Below are positions 45,533 through 58,044 of a stretch of DNA of 64,000 nucleotides, piece after piece (position 1 is the stretch's first letter; each line of letters starts with the position of its first letter). Both the position numbers and the translations under genes were made by a program. The stretch lies in NCBI GenBank assembly GCA_027924585.1, contig BSBM01002100.1, forward strand, positions 472,501 through 536,500. Reading direction: 5' to 3'. The DNA is from Larix kaempferi. Its lineage: Eukaryota > Streptophyta > Pinopsida > Pinales > Pinaceae. The notes below the pieces were generated by a model, which worked only from the letters and a program-made list of their open reading frames with translations, was not told the DNA's origin and did not search any database.

Positions 45533-48506
45533 GATGATGATGAGTAGTCAAGGTTTTGGGCCTACCCCCATGTTGTGGACATGTGGTTTCCTCGTTGATT
45601 TGAAAGGGTTGAACATGTGTGTCAAAGGGATCAGTGGAAGGGGCCGACCGAACAGAGGGGTCTCCAGTGGAAACCGTGTAAATGGTGTTAATTTCTTCAG
45701 AGGAGGAAGATTTTGGGGGATATATTTCCTCAATGAGAAGAGGGGATATCTCTAGGTCGGCATTATTCAATTCATATAGAGCTGCTCTATAATCTGGTAG
45801 ATCAGGGCAATGATGTGAGTAATGGTCGTAAATGCCACATATCGCACAAGGGTGATTGGTACGCAGCGATTTATCACACGGCTGAGGAGGCAGTTCAAGT
45901 TTTACCACTGGGATACCAACGTCGTCTTCCAACATATTCATGTGTTCTTGAAGTGCTAGTAACTGTGGAAATTGATGGGTAGCATGGCCTATATCGTCGT
46001 ACAAAGAGAACTTGGGGGGAGCACGGATTGTTGGGGGATTCTTCGCTAATTTGGGGGTCGCTGGGGGGGTGCAAGTTGTGGGTCCAGTGGTGTAGGTTTG
46101 TGGGCCTATGCCCCCATTGTAGTGGATTTCAGGGGGAGCACTACTAGATGTTGATGCAGTGGCCCCTGTTGGAGGTGGTCGGTTCTGGATGTTTGCTACA
46201 CCAGGGGATGGACGGTTAGAAGTATTGATGGGTTGCACCGGTTGTAAAATGACGTTCGGTGTCGGGGGAGGGGTTGGGGAAAGTAGGTACCACACAGGTA
46301 GTCCTAATGTTAATCCCGAGATATTAAGTATAGCCATGACTGGTGTGCTGATGGGGCCTAAAGGGGGAATTAAAAATAGGATAGTATGAATTGGTGTGGC
46401 TCCTACGTGAGTTGGCACTAAGGGTGGTTGCAGGAGTAAAGGGGGTTGTTGGTTTGGTACCTGTGTGTTATGCGAGAGGGTGCACAAATCAGATATCTCG
46501 GTTATCTTCAAAGGGGGTGGGATGGATTGGAATGTGGAAGTCATAGGTGATTTTGAGTATAATCCGGGTCTGACTGTGGAGATGAACGATGTAGGTGCGT
46601 TCTGAACTGGTTGTTCAATCACAGGAAGAACATTTTTAGGTGCAGCGGGGGCGTATTGGTTTCGACATGTTTGGGGATTCATGTCGGACGATGACATCAT
46701 AAGGAGATAATGAGTACTTGAATCCATTGGTTGGTTTGTGTGTGCAGCGTATGTGATTTGCTGTTGTGGTGCTATGGTTCCTTGAGGAGGATCCAACGGA
46801 CGAATGTTCACCACTCTTTGTGTGGGAAAAGGATTCTGCAGCACCATGGGTTGTAGTTGAGGAGGTGGCGCTGGTTGTGCCGCGTGCCCTTGGCATTGGG
46901 CGTCATCATACCACAGTTGGCACGCTCGCTCCAAATGGGTGCAAGTGTGTGTGTAATGGTCGTATACCCCACATATGGAACATGGGTGGTTTGTTTGTAA
47001 ATTGGGGTTCTTACCCTGTTTTGGTGGTCGATTAGGGTTTTGGTTGGTGGGGGTAGCGTTGTTGTTGTTTGGAGAATAAGTCTGAGGGACTGGAGGTTGT
47101 GGTGCAGCAATCACTACCTATGGTGGGTAATAAGCCGTTGGGGCTTGTGAGTGAACAGGAGCATGTGTGGCCTGCTGATGGTAATATGTAGGGGGTGCAA
47201 CCAGAGGTGGATAGGATGAAGGTGTGTGACCATAACACTGTGGTGGACATGAGCATCCATGACTGTGGTGGGGGTGGGCCATGGGAGCATACGAAGTTGT
47301 AGCTCCAGAGTGAGATGTGGCCCGTGAAAGATCGGGGCTGGCATTATTGCGCATAATGGAAAAGGGTTGGTTGTGGGACACAACTTGTCCAATGATGCCA
47401 TCGGCGGTGTGGGATGCCCCTGGCACGTCAGTCCGGGAGGAATCACCGCGGGGAGCGTTAGGTAAAATGGTATACAGGTAGCCACATTGGGCATAGATCA
47501 GATCAAATTGTTGGGCTTTTAAAATGGCTTCTTCTTCCGACTGGGGTCGTTCAGAAGCTACATCCTTGGCTATGAGAGGGAGGAGTGATTTCAGGAACCA
47601 ATCTAGGAAGATACGGTCGTTAATTTTTATCTTGCAGAGACTACGGCGCTTACGCCACTCATGGATATGATCGGTGACGTGTGTAGTGATGTTCTGTCTA
47701 CAAGACAGTAGTATTTCCACTCCTGCATCATAGCGGACAGGTAATTGGAAGAACTATAGGAAATTTGAGGCAAGGGATGTGAAAGTAGGGTGTGTCCCAT
47801 GGGGTTGCTCGATGTACCATTTGGCTGTCGAGCTGGTAAAAGTTTGTTGTAATAAACGAAGACGAATGGAATCGTCTACTATGGAGTTTGAGGAACTCCA
47901 TAGGTGAAAGGACATGATGTGGTTTTGGGGGTCTTCCCCAGCCTTCCCTTCAAATTTTTGGATGTCTGAGGGGAGCTTTGTGGGCATGGGGGGCCAAGTG
48001 GGGTCATGTATAATAGGATCATTAGTTATTCTTTCCAAGTCTAGCAAATTCATACTTGCAATAAATGGAAAACTAGCTGAGGGGTGTGATGTAGTGGTTG
48101 GGGCATATGTGGTAATGGTAGCATTATGGTGTGGGCCACTGCTCCCGAAGGGTATCTGATTTGTGAAGGGGATCTGTCCCCCAATCAAAGGTGTATGGGT
48201 GAAGCCTATGTTCCCAAGTGTAGCTTGAGTTACAGATGGGTTTGGATTGGGTATAGTAGACCCAGGGTTTGGTATGCTAGAAGTGGTTCCAGTCAAAGGT
48301 ATACCTATAGCAAGTGTAGGTCCCGTGTTGGGCATCCCTAGAGTAGATGTAGTTCCCATATTAGGCATGCCTAGAGTGGAAGCAGTTCCCAGGTTGGGCA
48401 TACCAGCATTGGTTGTGGTGGTGGTAGCTAATGTAGTAGTCAGGATGGTGGAAGAAGTTCCACCAATAGTCCCTTTGTTGAAAGGGTTGGAAGAAAAATT
48501 AGCCAT
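45393..48506 (-). pseudogene. gag: Gypsy-B gag and CCHC ORF with in-frame protease deletion
   Basis: One continuous frame of about 1,037 codons from ATG 48506 to 45393, broken by only two amber stops (47754 and 47118). It has the same gag core as Gypsy-A (KFEGKAGEDPQNHI, SLCKIKINDRIFLDWFLKSL), an intact first knuckle CSICGVYDHYTHTC, a degenerate second knuckle (KFSLYDDIGHATHQF) and an intact third, CAICGIYDHYSHHC. Near 46653, TCRNQY is joined directly to APAAPKNVLP. This removes the entire protease (about 726 bp in Gypsy-A coordinates) without shifting the frame. Homology stops after EINTIY, where RT would begin. It would yield structural protein only. Confidence 0.85.
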
Positions 48507-48808
48507 GGGGCTAGTGGGTGCGGTGTATGTGGGATTTTTGGATTCTGCCTCAGAGTCAGATGTGAAATGAGGCGCGTCATAATCGGATGACAGGGTTCTG
48601 TTCCAATGACATGTGAATTCAAGAGAATCGTACTGTAGGGGTTCACCCCGGAAATGTCAAGAACGTCTCGAGGACTCAATGGTGATAGTTGTGAATTAAA
48701 TATACTAGGTGGTGATGAGTGGAAAGCTCGAAAGCCCTAACGAAACCGTGTGTGCAAGAGGGGAGTGTAAAAAATAAATGGCACTCAGGCCAAAAACAAT
48801 CTCAAAAC

Positions 48809-48838
48809 ACTTACTATAGCAGCTGTGTTATAGTAAGT
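48809..48838 (-). other. Leader hairpin 2 of Gypsy-B (compensatory change)
   Basis: ACTTACTATA and TATAGTAAGT form a perfect 10 bp helix. The equivalent Gypsy-A helix has T-A where this has C-G. Confidence 0.7.
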
Positions 48839-49150
48839 AGAGCAATAAAAAATTGTGGTCAGAAAACCAACATGCAAACGGCTCCTACAAATAGAAAAAG
48901 GTGTACTCACTAACCAATGGTGGGTAATGGATCATGCAAACACCTAACTAGAAGTGGTATTATGACTCAACGAAACATATCCTCTGCAAGGTGATGAAAT
49001 CCAAGTCAGACAATATGAGTAGTGGAATCAAAGGCTAGATATCCCCCTACTGGGAGGGACACCAGGTAGACAATCCTAAAATTTTGGCCACTAAGATACC
49101 CCATTCATGACACGTTCGATTGGGTGAATCTGTAGTTTGGTTCTATCGCC

Positions 49151-49177
49151 GTTGTACTCCCATAAGGGTGGTACAAC
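49151..49177 (-). other. Leader hairpin 1 of Gypsy-B
   Basis: GTTGTAC and GTACAAC flank CCC...GGG. It sits at the same place as the Gypsy-A hairpin at 10022. Confidence 0.55.
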
Positions 49178-50075
49178 GAGAACTATGAAAGGTATCCTTT
49201 GGTTACTGAATGGATAGCGGTATTCCACTCAGAATTCTGGAACCAATCTGGCTACTTCAACCCTCCTAAGGGAGAGGCCTTCCGGATAAATTTGTGTATA
49301 ACCATGTCAACAAATAATAAGGGATTTTGGTACCCTAAATGTCAATCACTATGTCTCAACATGAAAAATGAGTGAGGGGTGTTATTTGGATACTTATCCC
49401 CTTAGTCCTACCTAACTACAAAATTCTTTTGTGTTCCCCAAGTGAGGTTAGAATAATGATTGAGTTAAGGTAAATTTTAAGGGTCACTTGAAATTATTGT
49501 GACAGATTGTGTGTTGGTGTGGTTGTATACCAAAACAGTTTGCCTCGCATGGGCGATTTAATCACAAACTAAAATAATGATTTCAATTTGCAAAATATGA
49601 CAGCAATTATAAATGCTATGGTAAACTTTTCAAAAAGGTGTGGATTTTTCAAAAAAATTAAAGTAAAGCAAATATCATAGAAATAAGTGGTATTCTAATG
49701 CTTTGGCCAAAATATATAGCAAATTAAAAATTTGGTTTTAATTTTGCAAAAATGAAATTGCTTCACAATTTTTCTTCCGCTAGACTGAAATTTTTTAAAA
49801 ATGATGAAGTAAAGAAAAATAATAGTAAGAAATATCAATATGTAATGCTACAAAATGAAATAGTTCAAAAGTGCAGGGAAGATGGCTGGAAAATATGGGC
49901 CAAAATGGGTGAACTGAAGTGATAAATAACACTAAAATAAAATATTAGAGAAATTTCTATGAAACATTTCTTAAATATAATAGGATATTTGGATTCCTTG
50001 TTCGAAAAAACCCAATTTGAAAAAACAAATCATCTCAAACGGAGTTTGGGAGAAGGAGATATGGTCGTTTGAAAG
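49178..50075 (-). other. Gypsy-B leader, noncoding
   Basis: AT-rich, partly conserved with Gypsy-A 9360-10020, with no supported coding frame. Confidence 0.5.
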
Positions 50076-50330
50076 TTGAGTCGCGCTACCAGAAAATTAC
50101 ATCGTGGGTTTCGGGCTAAAAGTCGCGATGGGCATCGCGATTTTCAGGCTAAAAGTCGCATTGTGCAGCATAGAAAAAGGCTGAAAAGCCGCGTTGTTCA
50201 GCGCGGAAAAAGGCCGAAAAGCCGCGATGGGAAGCGCGGAAAAAGGCTGAAAAGACGCGATGGGCCACGCGGAAAAGAGCCGAACAGCCGCGATGAAGCG
50301 GACGGAAAACGTCGCCGAAAAATGAACCCA
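50076..50330 (-). repeat. CpG-rich tandem repeats in Gypsy-B leader
   Basis: ~27-30 bp units of the type AAAAGCCGCGATGGGAAGCGCGG. Same position and style as Gypsy-A 8960-9250, but diverged in sequence. Confidence 0.75.
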
Positions 50331-50479
50331 AAAATTGAAATTTTGGGTTGTTTCAGGCTGCAGAAAGGGCCAATGGCTAGGGAAACTATCAAGAAGCTGA
50401 CTAGCATGGCAAATCTATAGTTTTAAATGGAAAAATCAACTAAAATGAAGATCTAAAGCAAAAATTTTAAGTTCGAAAC

Positions 50480-50494
50480 CCAGCGGAGTCGCCA
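50480..50494 (-). other. Gypsy-B primer binding site
   Basis: On the minus strand TGGCGACTCCGCTGG, identical to Gypsy-A, five bases from the LTR. Confidence 0.75.
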
Positions 50495-50499
50495 AAAAC

Positions 50500-51216
50500 T
50501 GTTGCTTGGTTTTTCAACCAAGCATGTGCAAAAGATGCACTTATTAACTTGTAATAGCAGTCTCGAATAAAAAGAAAATAACAATAAAATTAATCTAATC
50601 TAACATTAACATATGCAAGGGAAATAAAGAACTAGATTGATAACAATAAGCAAATAAGACAAGAGATTCAAAAGAATTTGTTTTTGTATTACCTCAAATG
50701 GTGAGGATGATGGGTGTTGAGCAACTCCAAGGTTGAGAAGCTCCAATATCCAATGGTCTCTTCTTCTCCAAAGCTTCAATGGGATTCTTCAAACTCGAAA
50801 TGGGAGGTAATGGCTCTCAAAGGAAATTTGGCAGCATAAGGATAGGATGAAATGTGGATGAAAAGTGAGGAGCCCCTATCACATTTTTATAGTTTTTGGT
50901 GATGGGGAATACCATTATGGTTTTAAGGAAACCAATGGTATTAACCAGCATGGTTTAGGTCTCTTTTTCCCTCTTTTTCCTTTTTTGAATATTTTTTATA
51001 TTTTTATTCCCTTTTAATATTTTGGGGGAATTTTGGACCCTTTTTTAGGGTTTTTTGTGTTTTTGAGGAAAAGTACATATTTTGAGGGGGAAAAGGTGTA
51101 TTATGGTCTTTTTGGTGACCTTTTGATGGTTTTAGAGGCTCAAATGGTGGAAAAAGTGGTCAAATGGGTCATGTGAATAAGGGAATGAGCTAGTGAGCAC
51201 TTTTTGGGTATTAACA
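50500..51216 (-). repeat. 5' LTR of Gypsy-B
   Basis: 717 bp, TGTTAATACCC to AACCAAGCAACA on the minus strand. A TATA-like ACTATAAAAATG lies near 50885 (minus). Confidence 0.9.
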
Positions 51217-52382
51217 ATGACCAAGTTCAAGAGGTTGTTGACATGGAAAATGAGTATGATGACATGACCAAGGTCAAGAGGTTGTTGACATGGAAAATGG
51301 ACTTGGTACAATGGCAAGATATTGGCAAAGAGAATGGACAAGTTTGAAGACATTGATCAGTATGATGGTGACATGGCTTGATAATATGGACGATGCATTG
51401 ATGACAAAAGCTTGATGACAAAGCATTGATGACATACTGGCAAGTAGAAAGCATGGAGGACTTAAAGACAAGCAAGCATGATAAGCCAACATTGAAGACA
51501 AGGAACGTTTGTGGGCATTGGAGCCATTGGAACACCTAATGGGCCAAATGACCCATTCTGTGGTCATTTGTGGCTTAATGGGGTCATGAAGCCCACACAA
51601 ATTTTGAAGAAGCCTTCAAACATGCTCATGACTTTAATGAAGTCTTTGTCTTGGTGAAATTGGGCCCTTGGACATTTGGTGGTGTATGTGGTCTTGCAAC
51701 CTTTACATGCTACATATTGTGGTCATGATGTTGTTGAAGCCCACAAGATTTGAAGAAGCCCATGAACATGAATAAACCCTAACTCATTATGGTAAATCCC
51801 TTATACCTTCAAAGAACTTGAATGATGACATGGCACATTGTAGCTTGGTGCACATGACTGATTTTGATGACATGGATCCCTTCTTTAAACTTTTGAAATT
51901 TGGTGTGGAATCCCAAACTTGTGACAATGTGGGGATGCATATGAAATTAAAAATAAATAAATAAAGAATAAATTGAAGCAAGGTCGGCTCCAAATCACAA
52001 TGAACAACCATTACATCATCATTTGTATCAATCAAGAACATTCAATTTTAAATATATTTTCATATGAGGATAATCCATACCTTTTACAAACATAGGACCA
52101 TGAACATCTTATTTTCCTTCATCAAAACAACATTATCAAGGAATATCATTAAACTAGTTAGGTATTTCATTTTCCATGGATTTTGTATGATTACTTTTGC
52201 ATTATGACGAGTGGAAAATGGATGTACACATGAGGATGCACAAGATGAGTAATATAATAACATGAGGATGCACACACGCATAGGATAATGGGTGTAGGTG
52301 TTGATTGTATCAAGATGAATAATCCAAATATGAACCCTTGGAGTTCACAAAAAACACAATTTTAAATTAGATATCAAATTAG

Positions 52383-53031
52383 TGTTGATGTATATGTAAC
52401 TTCGGAATGTATTTCACACATATGTATATTATATTCCTATAGAGATGGTATTATTCCTCTATAAGGAAGTGTCGTCATTTATATTGTAAGTGTCGTAACT
52501 TATACTTGATGGGTTATTAGACCACCTTGTTTGGGGTCGGCCCTGTATAAGTCATGTGGGTCAAAGGGTTATTAGACCACCCTATTGGGGGTCGGCCATG
52601 TGGGTCAAAGGGTTATTAGACCACCCTATTGGGGGTCGGCCCACTCAGCATTATGTTATGTGGTTAAGTTCAAGCCGACATGAGTTAGGTAAAAAGGCAA
52701 GTCAAGTCAAGTATAAATAGAGTGCGGGAGGCACTCTATTTACTCACTCACTTCTCACACATGCTCTCAAGGAGGAGAGGCGCACTTATGGAGGAGGAGG
52801 ATTGCTGCTAGGTTATGGCTATCTCTCTTGGTTGGTTGTATCATTGCTCTATCTATCTCTAAGGAAGTTATTGGGGTTTTTCACCTTTATGGTTTTCCCC
52901 AAGTAAATCTTTGTGTCTCTTGTGTGTTTGCATTATTGTCTCCATGATTGATATGCTGTAGATATGCTGTACATGTTGTTCTCTCAGTTAATATCCTATA
53001 TCATATTGAAATAAATTCAGAAAATTTAACA
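52383..53031 (+). repeat. 5' LTR of Copia-D
   Basis: TGTTGATGTATATG to AAATTTAACA. It contains three ~44-55 bp repeats starting GGGTTATTAGACCACC at 52511, 52566 and 52610. Confidence 0.93.
52712..52720 (+). promoter_or_regulatory. TATA box in Copia-D LTR
   Basis: TATAAATAG preceding GAGTGCGGGAGG, identical in the 3' LTR (about 59189). Confidence 0.7.
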
Positions 53032-53043
53032 TGGTATCAGAGC
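53032..53043 (+). other. Copia-D primer binding site
   Basis: TGGTATCAGAGC directly follows the LTR: the canonical site complementary to initiator-Met tRNA. Confidence 0.9.
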
Positions 53044-55940
53044 TAGCCTGAAAGAAGGCATGATATGGCATGTATGACACTTGTTGCACTTACGATGCTA
53101 GGGCTTGATATAGCAAAAACCAGTCATCGTAGCACTTTCGCTATAAATCCGTTTTGGCGAATTTTTCGGATCTAAAATTGTCACAGGACGAAGCTAAAAT
53201 CTCCAGGTGCCTTTTGTCCAAAGGACAACCTCTAATTCGTTGTATTTTGTGATTTATGATCTGTACAATATAGGGTTTCTGCCTCTTCCAGATCTGAGTC
53301 AAAATCAGGTGACCTTGGGAAAAAGGTCATAACTTGGGCTAGGAAGCTCCAAATGAAATTTCGTGAAAAGTGACAGGTAGTACACAGGCCGAGCTATCTC
53401 AGAAAACGTTTTCAGAGGCCGAAGTTAAAACAGTGACACGTGGCACGCCGTACAAGTTCGCTCTCTTGTTTTATCCCAAAACAGGTCACGTTGCGACATT
53501 TGGCATAACTCTCTCTCAGAGAATCCAATTGAGGTCAGACCTGTCAGGATGGAAAGATAACAGGTCAGGCTATCTCAGGAAACGTTTTCAGACCCTGTGG
53601 ATCAAGAATTTCGGAGTTACATCAGAAACAATCAGGTACATATTTCTGTCAAAACAGAATTATTTTTTGGTACCTTCATTCATGGCTTCCGGAATTTAGG
53701 GCTTTGGAGAAAGTTAGAATTTTTGTAATCGGAGACCACGGCTGGATGATACTCATCAAAATAGAAATTTAGAGACCAAGATCAGATTTTTTGGTTGGGC
53801 AGAAGGCCGGGCTTGATTAGACCCTAGTTCGGGACTTTGATCAGAAAAGTGGAAAATTAGGGCTTCTGTAAAAATGGGAATTTTTGAAATCTGTAACCAC
53901 GGCTGAAAGCTCCTCAGAAAAATAGAAGCTTAGAGCTTTGGATCAAACATTTTGATGGGGAAAAAGAGTGGGCTTCATCAAACCCCAGTTCAGGGTCACG
54001 TCCAGTGAATCCGGAAGTTTCAAAGGCAAAATTGAGGAGTGAAACTTTGCAGTTTTCAAATTCTGAATATACCAGTTTGATCAGCTCATCAAGGCGCATA
54101 TTTCTATCCTTTCGAAAGTTTGAAATTCAAAGTTTGAATTTTTGGGGTTTCTCTGACAAACCCATATCCAGCTCCAGGTCCAGTTCTTGCAAATCAAGTG
54201 GATTGGGTTAATCCTAGAAGAAGATGGATTGATCATCTGCATGAGTAAAGAAGTTCCTGTTTCAGAGGGAGATGAGGCTAAGGCCTTACATAAGAAGATT
54301 TCAAGCGATCTCGATAGGTATGAATAATCGAGGTATGTTTTGAGATTTGTTCATGATTAAGTTTATGGTATGTTTGTCTTCATGTTATTACGGTTAGTAC
54401 AATCTTGATTTTAGATTTGTCGTATCACCTTAACAAAATTATGAATGCATGATAGAAGATATTCATTGGTTAGGGTGTTGACACTTATGATTGTACTAAT
54501 GCATTATGGTGTTGTATGAGATTTATGTTGTCTACTAACATGAAAGGTACACCAAGAAAGACAAATCATGTTCTGGTCCAAGAACATATGATCATGATAA
54601 TATGAGGACAAAGATTCATCCATTGTCATGGATCTCATAGAAGATCCATTTACGAGGTATGTATAACTTGGTTTTATAATGGATAACCTATGAGATATAC
54701 AGGTTACTAGCACAAGTCATTGAAGAAGAACAAGAAGACATCATGTGAGTATGTTAAACATAATTAGCTAGCATGCTAATCCAGGTATGTTTTTCCTATA
54801 TCAAGTTAGAATCTCACCTTGTGATAAGATCCTTTATTTAAGTATACTTGGCATGATTGATTATGATTATTCATTGAAGTTAGTGATCATGGGTTTAGGC
54901 ATATTATGATTTTTACTTTGATTGATGATATGACTAACCAGAAAAGTCCTATGGTCAAATAGGAATATAAGTAAAAGAATTATGTCTCTTATATTGATTG
55001 ATTTGACTAACCAGAAGAATCATGAAGTAATAGGTTTGAATAATCACAGGTTTTATGCATATTATATCTCTTATCTTGATTGATGATTCAACTAACCTGA
55101 AGAGTCATAGGTTTGAGTAATTATAGGTTTAGATATGTTATGTTTCTTATGATTTGACTAACCATAAGAATCCTGCATAAACCTTGAATAATAATGCTTA
55201 CTATTTTTGTTTGAAATGATCATGACTATACATGCTTGAGATTATTGTGTTTTAATAGTATACTAATGAATGTATGATTTTATGTTAGACCTAGAGGATA
55301 ACACAATCATGATACTAACAAGCATGCATAGGGATCGAGAATGTATATAAGTTCAAGGACAGGTAATCCAGGGAGCAAAGATCAAGAGGGAGTGCACTTC
55401 AGTAGTTTCTGCAAGAATGCAGATATTCAGAGGGAGTTGACCATCTTTCTACATTCCACAACAGAAAGGTGTAGAAGAAGCTACTGCAGATTAGGACTCC
55501 AGCAGCTCCTGCAAGAAAGCAAAGACTCAGAGGGAGTCCACCCAACGAACAAACAAAGATAAGTATTTTAATTATCATTTCTTGCATATGTGTTTGTTTA
55601 AATAAAATTGTTCAATGATGTATATGCTCATGTTCCTAGACTTAGGATATGTATAGTTGCATTGATGAACAGTATACTACTAATATACATGGGTAAGTGG
55701 CCTATGGCACTGTACAACATTCCATTGCTACTTATCTAGAATGAAACCTCTTTGCTGACATGTTGGGAGTTGTGCACACTCTTAACAATGTTCTGGTAGA
55801 GATTGGAAGGCATCTAGAAAGTTATGGGATATGGATAAATGTTGTATTGGCTAAGATAATTGCATGACTGTATGACATATTTATTTATGTGTAAGAATTT
55901 GTTCTAAAAACTATGAGATGTTTTCTAATCATGCAATTTA
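53044..55940 (+). other. Copia-D interior without gag, protease or integrase
   Basis: About 2.9 kb with no recognised domain. It contains a ~28-codon start (ATG 54242), repeated TTGACTAACCAGAAGAATC words (54930-55180), and four AGAGGGAG words (54264, 55386, 55430, 55530) that resemble the element's own purine tract. Confidence 0.6.
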
Positions 55941-55959
55941 ACTTGTTGTGTAGGAAAGA

Positions 55960-57336
55960 TCGTATGCCATCTCCTACAAAAGGACTACAACATTTGTTCC
56001 AGCAACAAATATATCTATTGAAGATATTGAAGTTCCCAGGATCTGGGATGAAGACATGGAATGCCATGATCCGTCGATCATGAAGAATGATGTTTGGTTT
56101 GCAGTCCCCAGACGTGAAGGGAGGTTTGTTATAACTTCCAAATGGAACTATCAGATCAAGCATGTTGCAGATGGCAGCATTGAGAAATATAAAAGTGATA
56201 AAATAAAAGATGCACCAGATGAATTTCAAGATAGCATGGTGTAGTCAGATATGTGTGCAGAACTTGGTATGGTAGGATAGACAGCTTTCTATCCAGTTTC
56301 GGCGTTACCAAGAGTAAAGAGGATTCCAACCTTTACTACAAGGTTGAGGAAGGCAATCCAGTGATACTACTTTTGTATGCGGATAACCTGTTTGTTACAG
56401 GAGAAGATAGATTGATTACCGACATGCAGCAGAAGCTTACTGCCGAGTTCGAGATGAAGAACTTGGGGATGATGCACTATCTGTTTTTGGCATGGAGGTG
56501 TGGCAGAATGATGGAATCTTCCTTGGACAAGGGAAGTATGCAGTAGAGATCCTGAAGAGGTTTGGGATGATGGACTGCAAGGCTATGCCCACACCTATGG
56601 CATCGAATCTGAAGCTTCTATGTGATGCTTCATCTGAGCCGGTTGATGTCTCTTTGTATCGTAAGATGATTGGGTCCTTGATGTACCTAACGAACACGAG
56701 ACCAGACATTTGCTTTGCTGTGAACACATTGAGCCAGTTCCTGACGGATCCGAGGATTGTTCACCTGGTTGCTGTAAAGCATGTTCTGAGGTACCTGAAG
56801 GGTACAGTGGATTATGGACTCAGATATGAGGCGAATCAAAAGTTTAACCTGCAGGGTTATGTTGATTCAGATTGGGCTGGCAGTGCTGCAGATAGGAAGA
56901 GCACATCTGGGTGTTGCTTCAGTATGGGATCAGGTGTGATCTCTTGGTTTAGCAGGAAGCAGTCCTGCGTAGCACTGAGTACAGCTGAGGCAGAGTATGT
57001 TGCAGCCTGTTCAGCTAGTTGTGAGGCAGTATGGCTACGGAAGCTACTGTCTGAGTTATTTGATCTCCCGTTGGAAGCTACTGGTATCTTCTGTGATAAC
57101 CAGAGTTGTGTGAAGCTGTCCGAGAACCCAGTGTTTCATGACAGGTCGAAACACATAGAGATCAATATCACTATATCAGGGATATGGTGCAGAGAGGAGC
57201 GGTAAAGCTCCTGTATGTTGCGACGGACGAGCAGATTGCAGATGTGCTGACGAAGCCACTAGCCAGGGTGAAGTTCGAGTACTTCAGAGAGAGGCTTGGC
57301 GTTCTTCAGATCGAGGACACTTCGAGGAAGAAGTGA
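55960..57336 (+). pseudogene. pol: Copia-D reverse transcriptase/RNase H remnant
   Basis: Begins with the RT N-terminus (DVWFAVPRREGRFVITSKWNY, HVADGSIEKYKS). The central RT, including the first catalytic Asp and the YGLKQAPR region, is deleted around 56200-56250. The sequence then resumes in another frame with TWYGRIDSFLSSFGV and LLLYADNLFV (YVDD degraded to YADN). A further shift near 56490 leads into GSLMYLTNTRPDICFAV, YVDSDWAGSAADRKSTSG, LSTAEAEYVA and DNQSCVKLSENP. A last shift near 57170 gives the usual TKPLAR ending and a stop at 57334. Not functional. Confidence 0.88.
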
Positions 57337-57439
57337 TGGACACATTTGCTGAAGCCATTCCAAGCATGTTGGAAGGAGGATCCTTCACATGGCTGTGGAT
57401 GTAAGCGCTGGATGATGAACATCAGGATGATGTTCTGGT

Positions 57440-57720
57440 TTCTGCTTGGATATGATCAGTTGGATCATTTTTATGTATGTATGTACGCATCATGCTGGAT
57501 GCTTGGATATGATCAGTTGGATCATTTTTATGTGTGTATGTACGCATCATGTTGGATGCTTGGATATGATCAGTTGGATCATTTTTATGTATGTATGTAC
57601 GCATCATGTTGGATGCTGGATATGATCAATTGGATCATTTTTGTATGTACGCATCATGTTGATGCTGGATATGATCAGTTGGATCATGTATACGTATTTT
57701 TTGATATGCATCATGTATTT
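57440..57720 (+). repeat. 57 bp minisatellite in Copia-D
   Basis: GGATATGATCAGTTGGATC starts units at 57448, 57505, 57562, 57618 and 57667 (periods 57, 57, 56, 49). An open frame runs through it only because 57 is a multiple of three. Confidence 0.88.
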
Positions 57721-57739
57721 GTATCAGGTGGATACATTG

Positions 57740-57990
57740 TATGATCAGGAGGATCATGTATGATGATATGTATCAGGTAGATACTTGGTATGCATCAGGT
57801 AGATGCATTGATGATCAGGATGATCATAGATGACGAGATTCAGGATGTTGCTCCAGATGACATGCAGCAGGATGTTGCAGTGATGATCAGGATGATCATA
57901 GATGACGAGCTTCAGGATGTTGCTCCAGATGACATGCAGCAGGACGTTGCAGTGATGATGATCAGGATGATCATGGATACATCAGGATGA
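57740..57990 (+). repeat. GATGATCAGGATGATCAT repeats in Copia-D
   Basis: Higher-order repetition: a ~75 bp block ending ATGACATGCAGCAGGA is present twice, with short GATCAGGATGATCA palindromes between. Confidence 0.75.
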
Positions 57991-58044
57991 TGTATGGTGA
58001 GTATCAGGTTGATACTCTGTGGCCGTGGATCAGGTTGTGCAGAT

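Larger units (their letters stand above)
42071..51216 (-). mobile_element. Gypsy-B: deleted, non-autonomous relative of Gypsy-A
   Basis: On the minus strand: 5' LTR 50500-51216, primer site 50480-50494, CpG repeats, leader, gag, tandem arrays, purine tract, then a 3' LTR truncated by 79 bp (42071-42707). Protease, RT, RNase H, integrase, aRNH and the antisense ORF are absent. The right flank ATGAC matches the solo LTR's duplication. It could move only with enzymes supplied in trans. Confidence 0.88.

Noticed and set aside
57346-57744. 132-codon frame with a repeated DQLDHFYVCMYASCWML motif
   Set aside because: Created by a 57 bp minisatellite whose length is a multiple of three.
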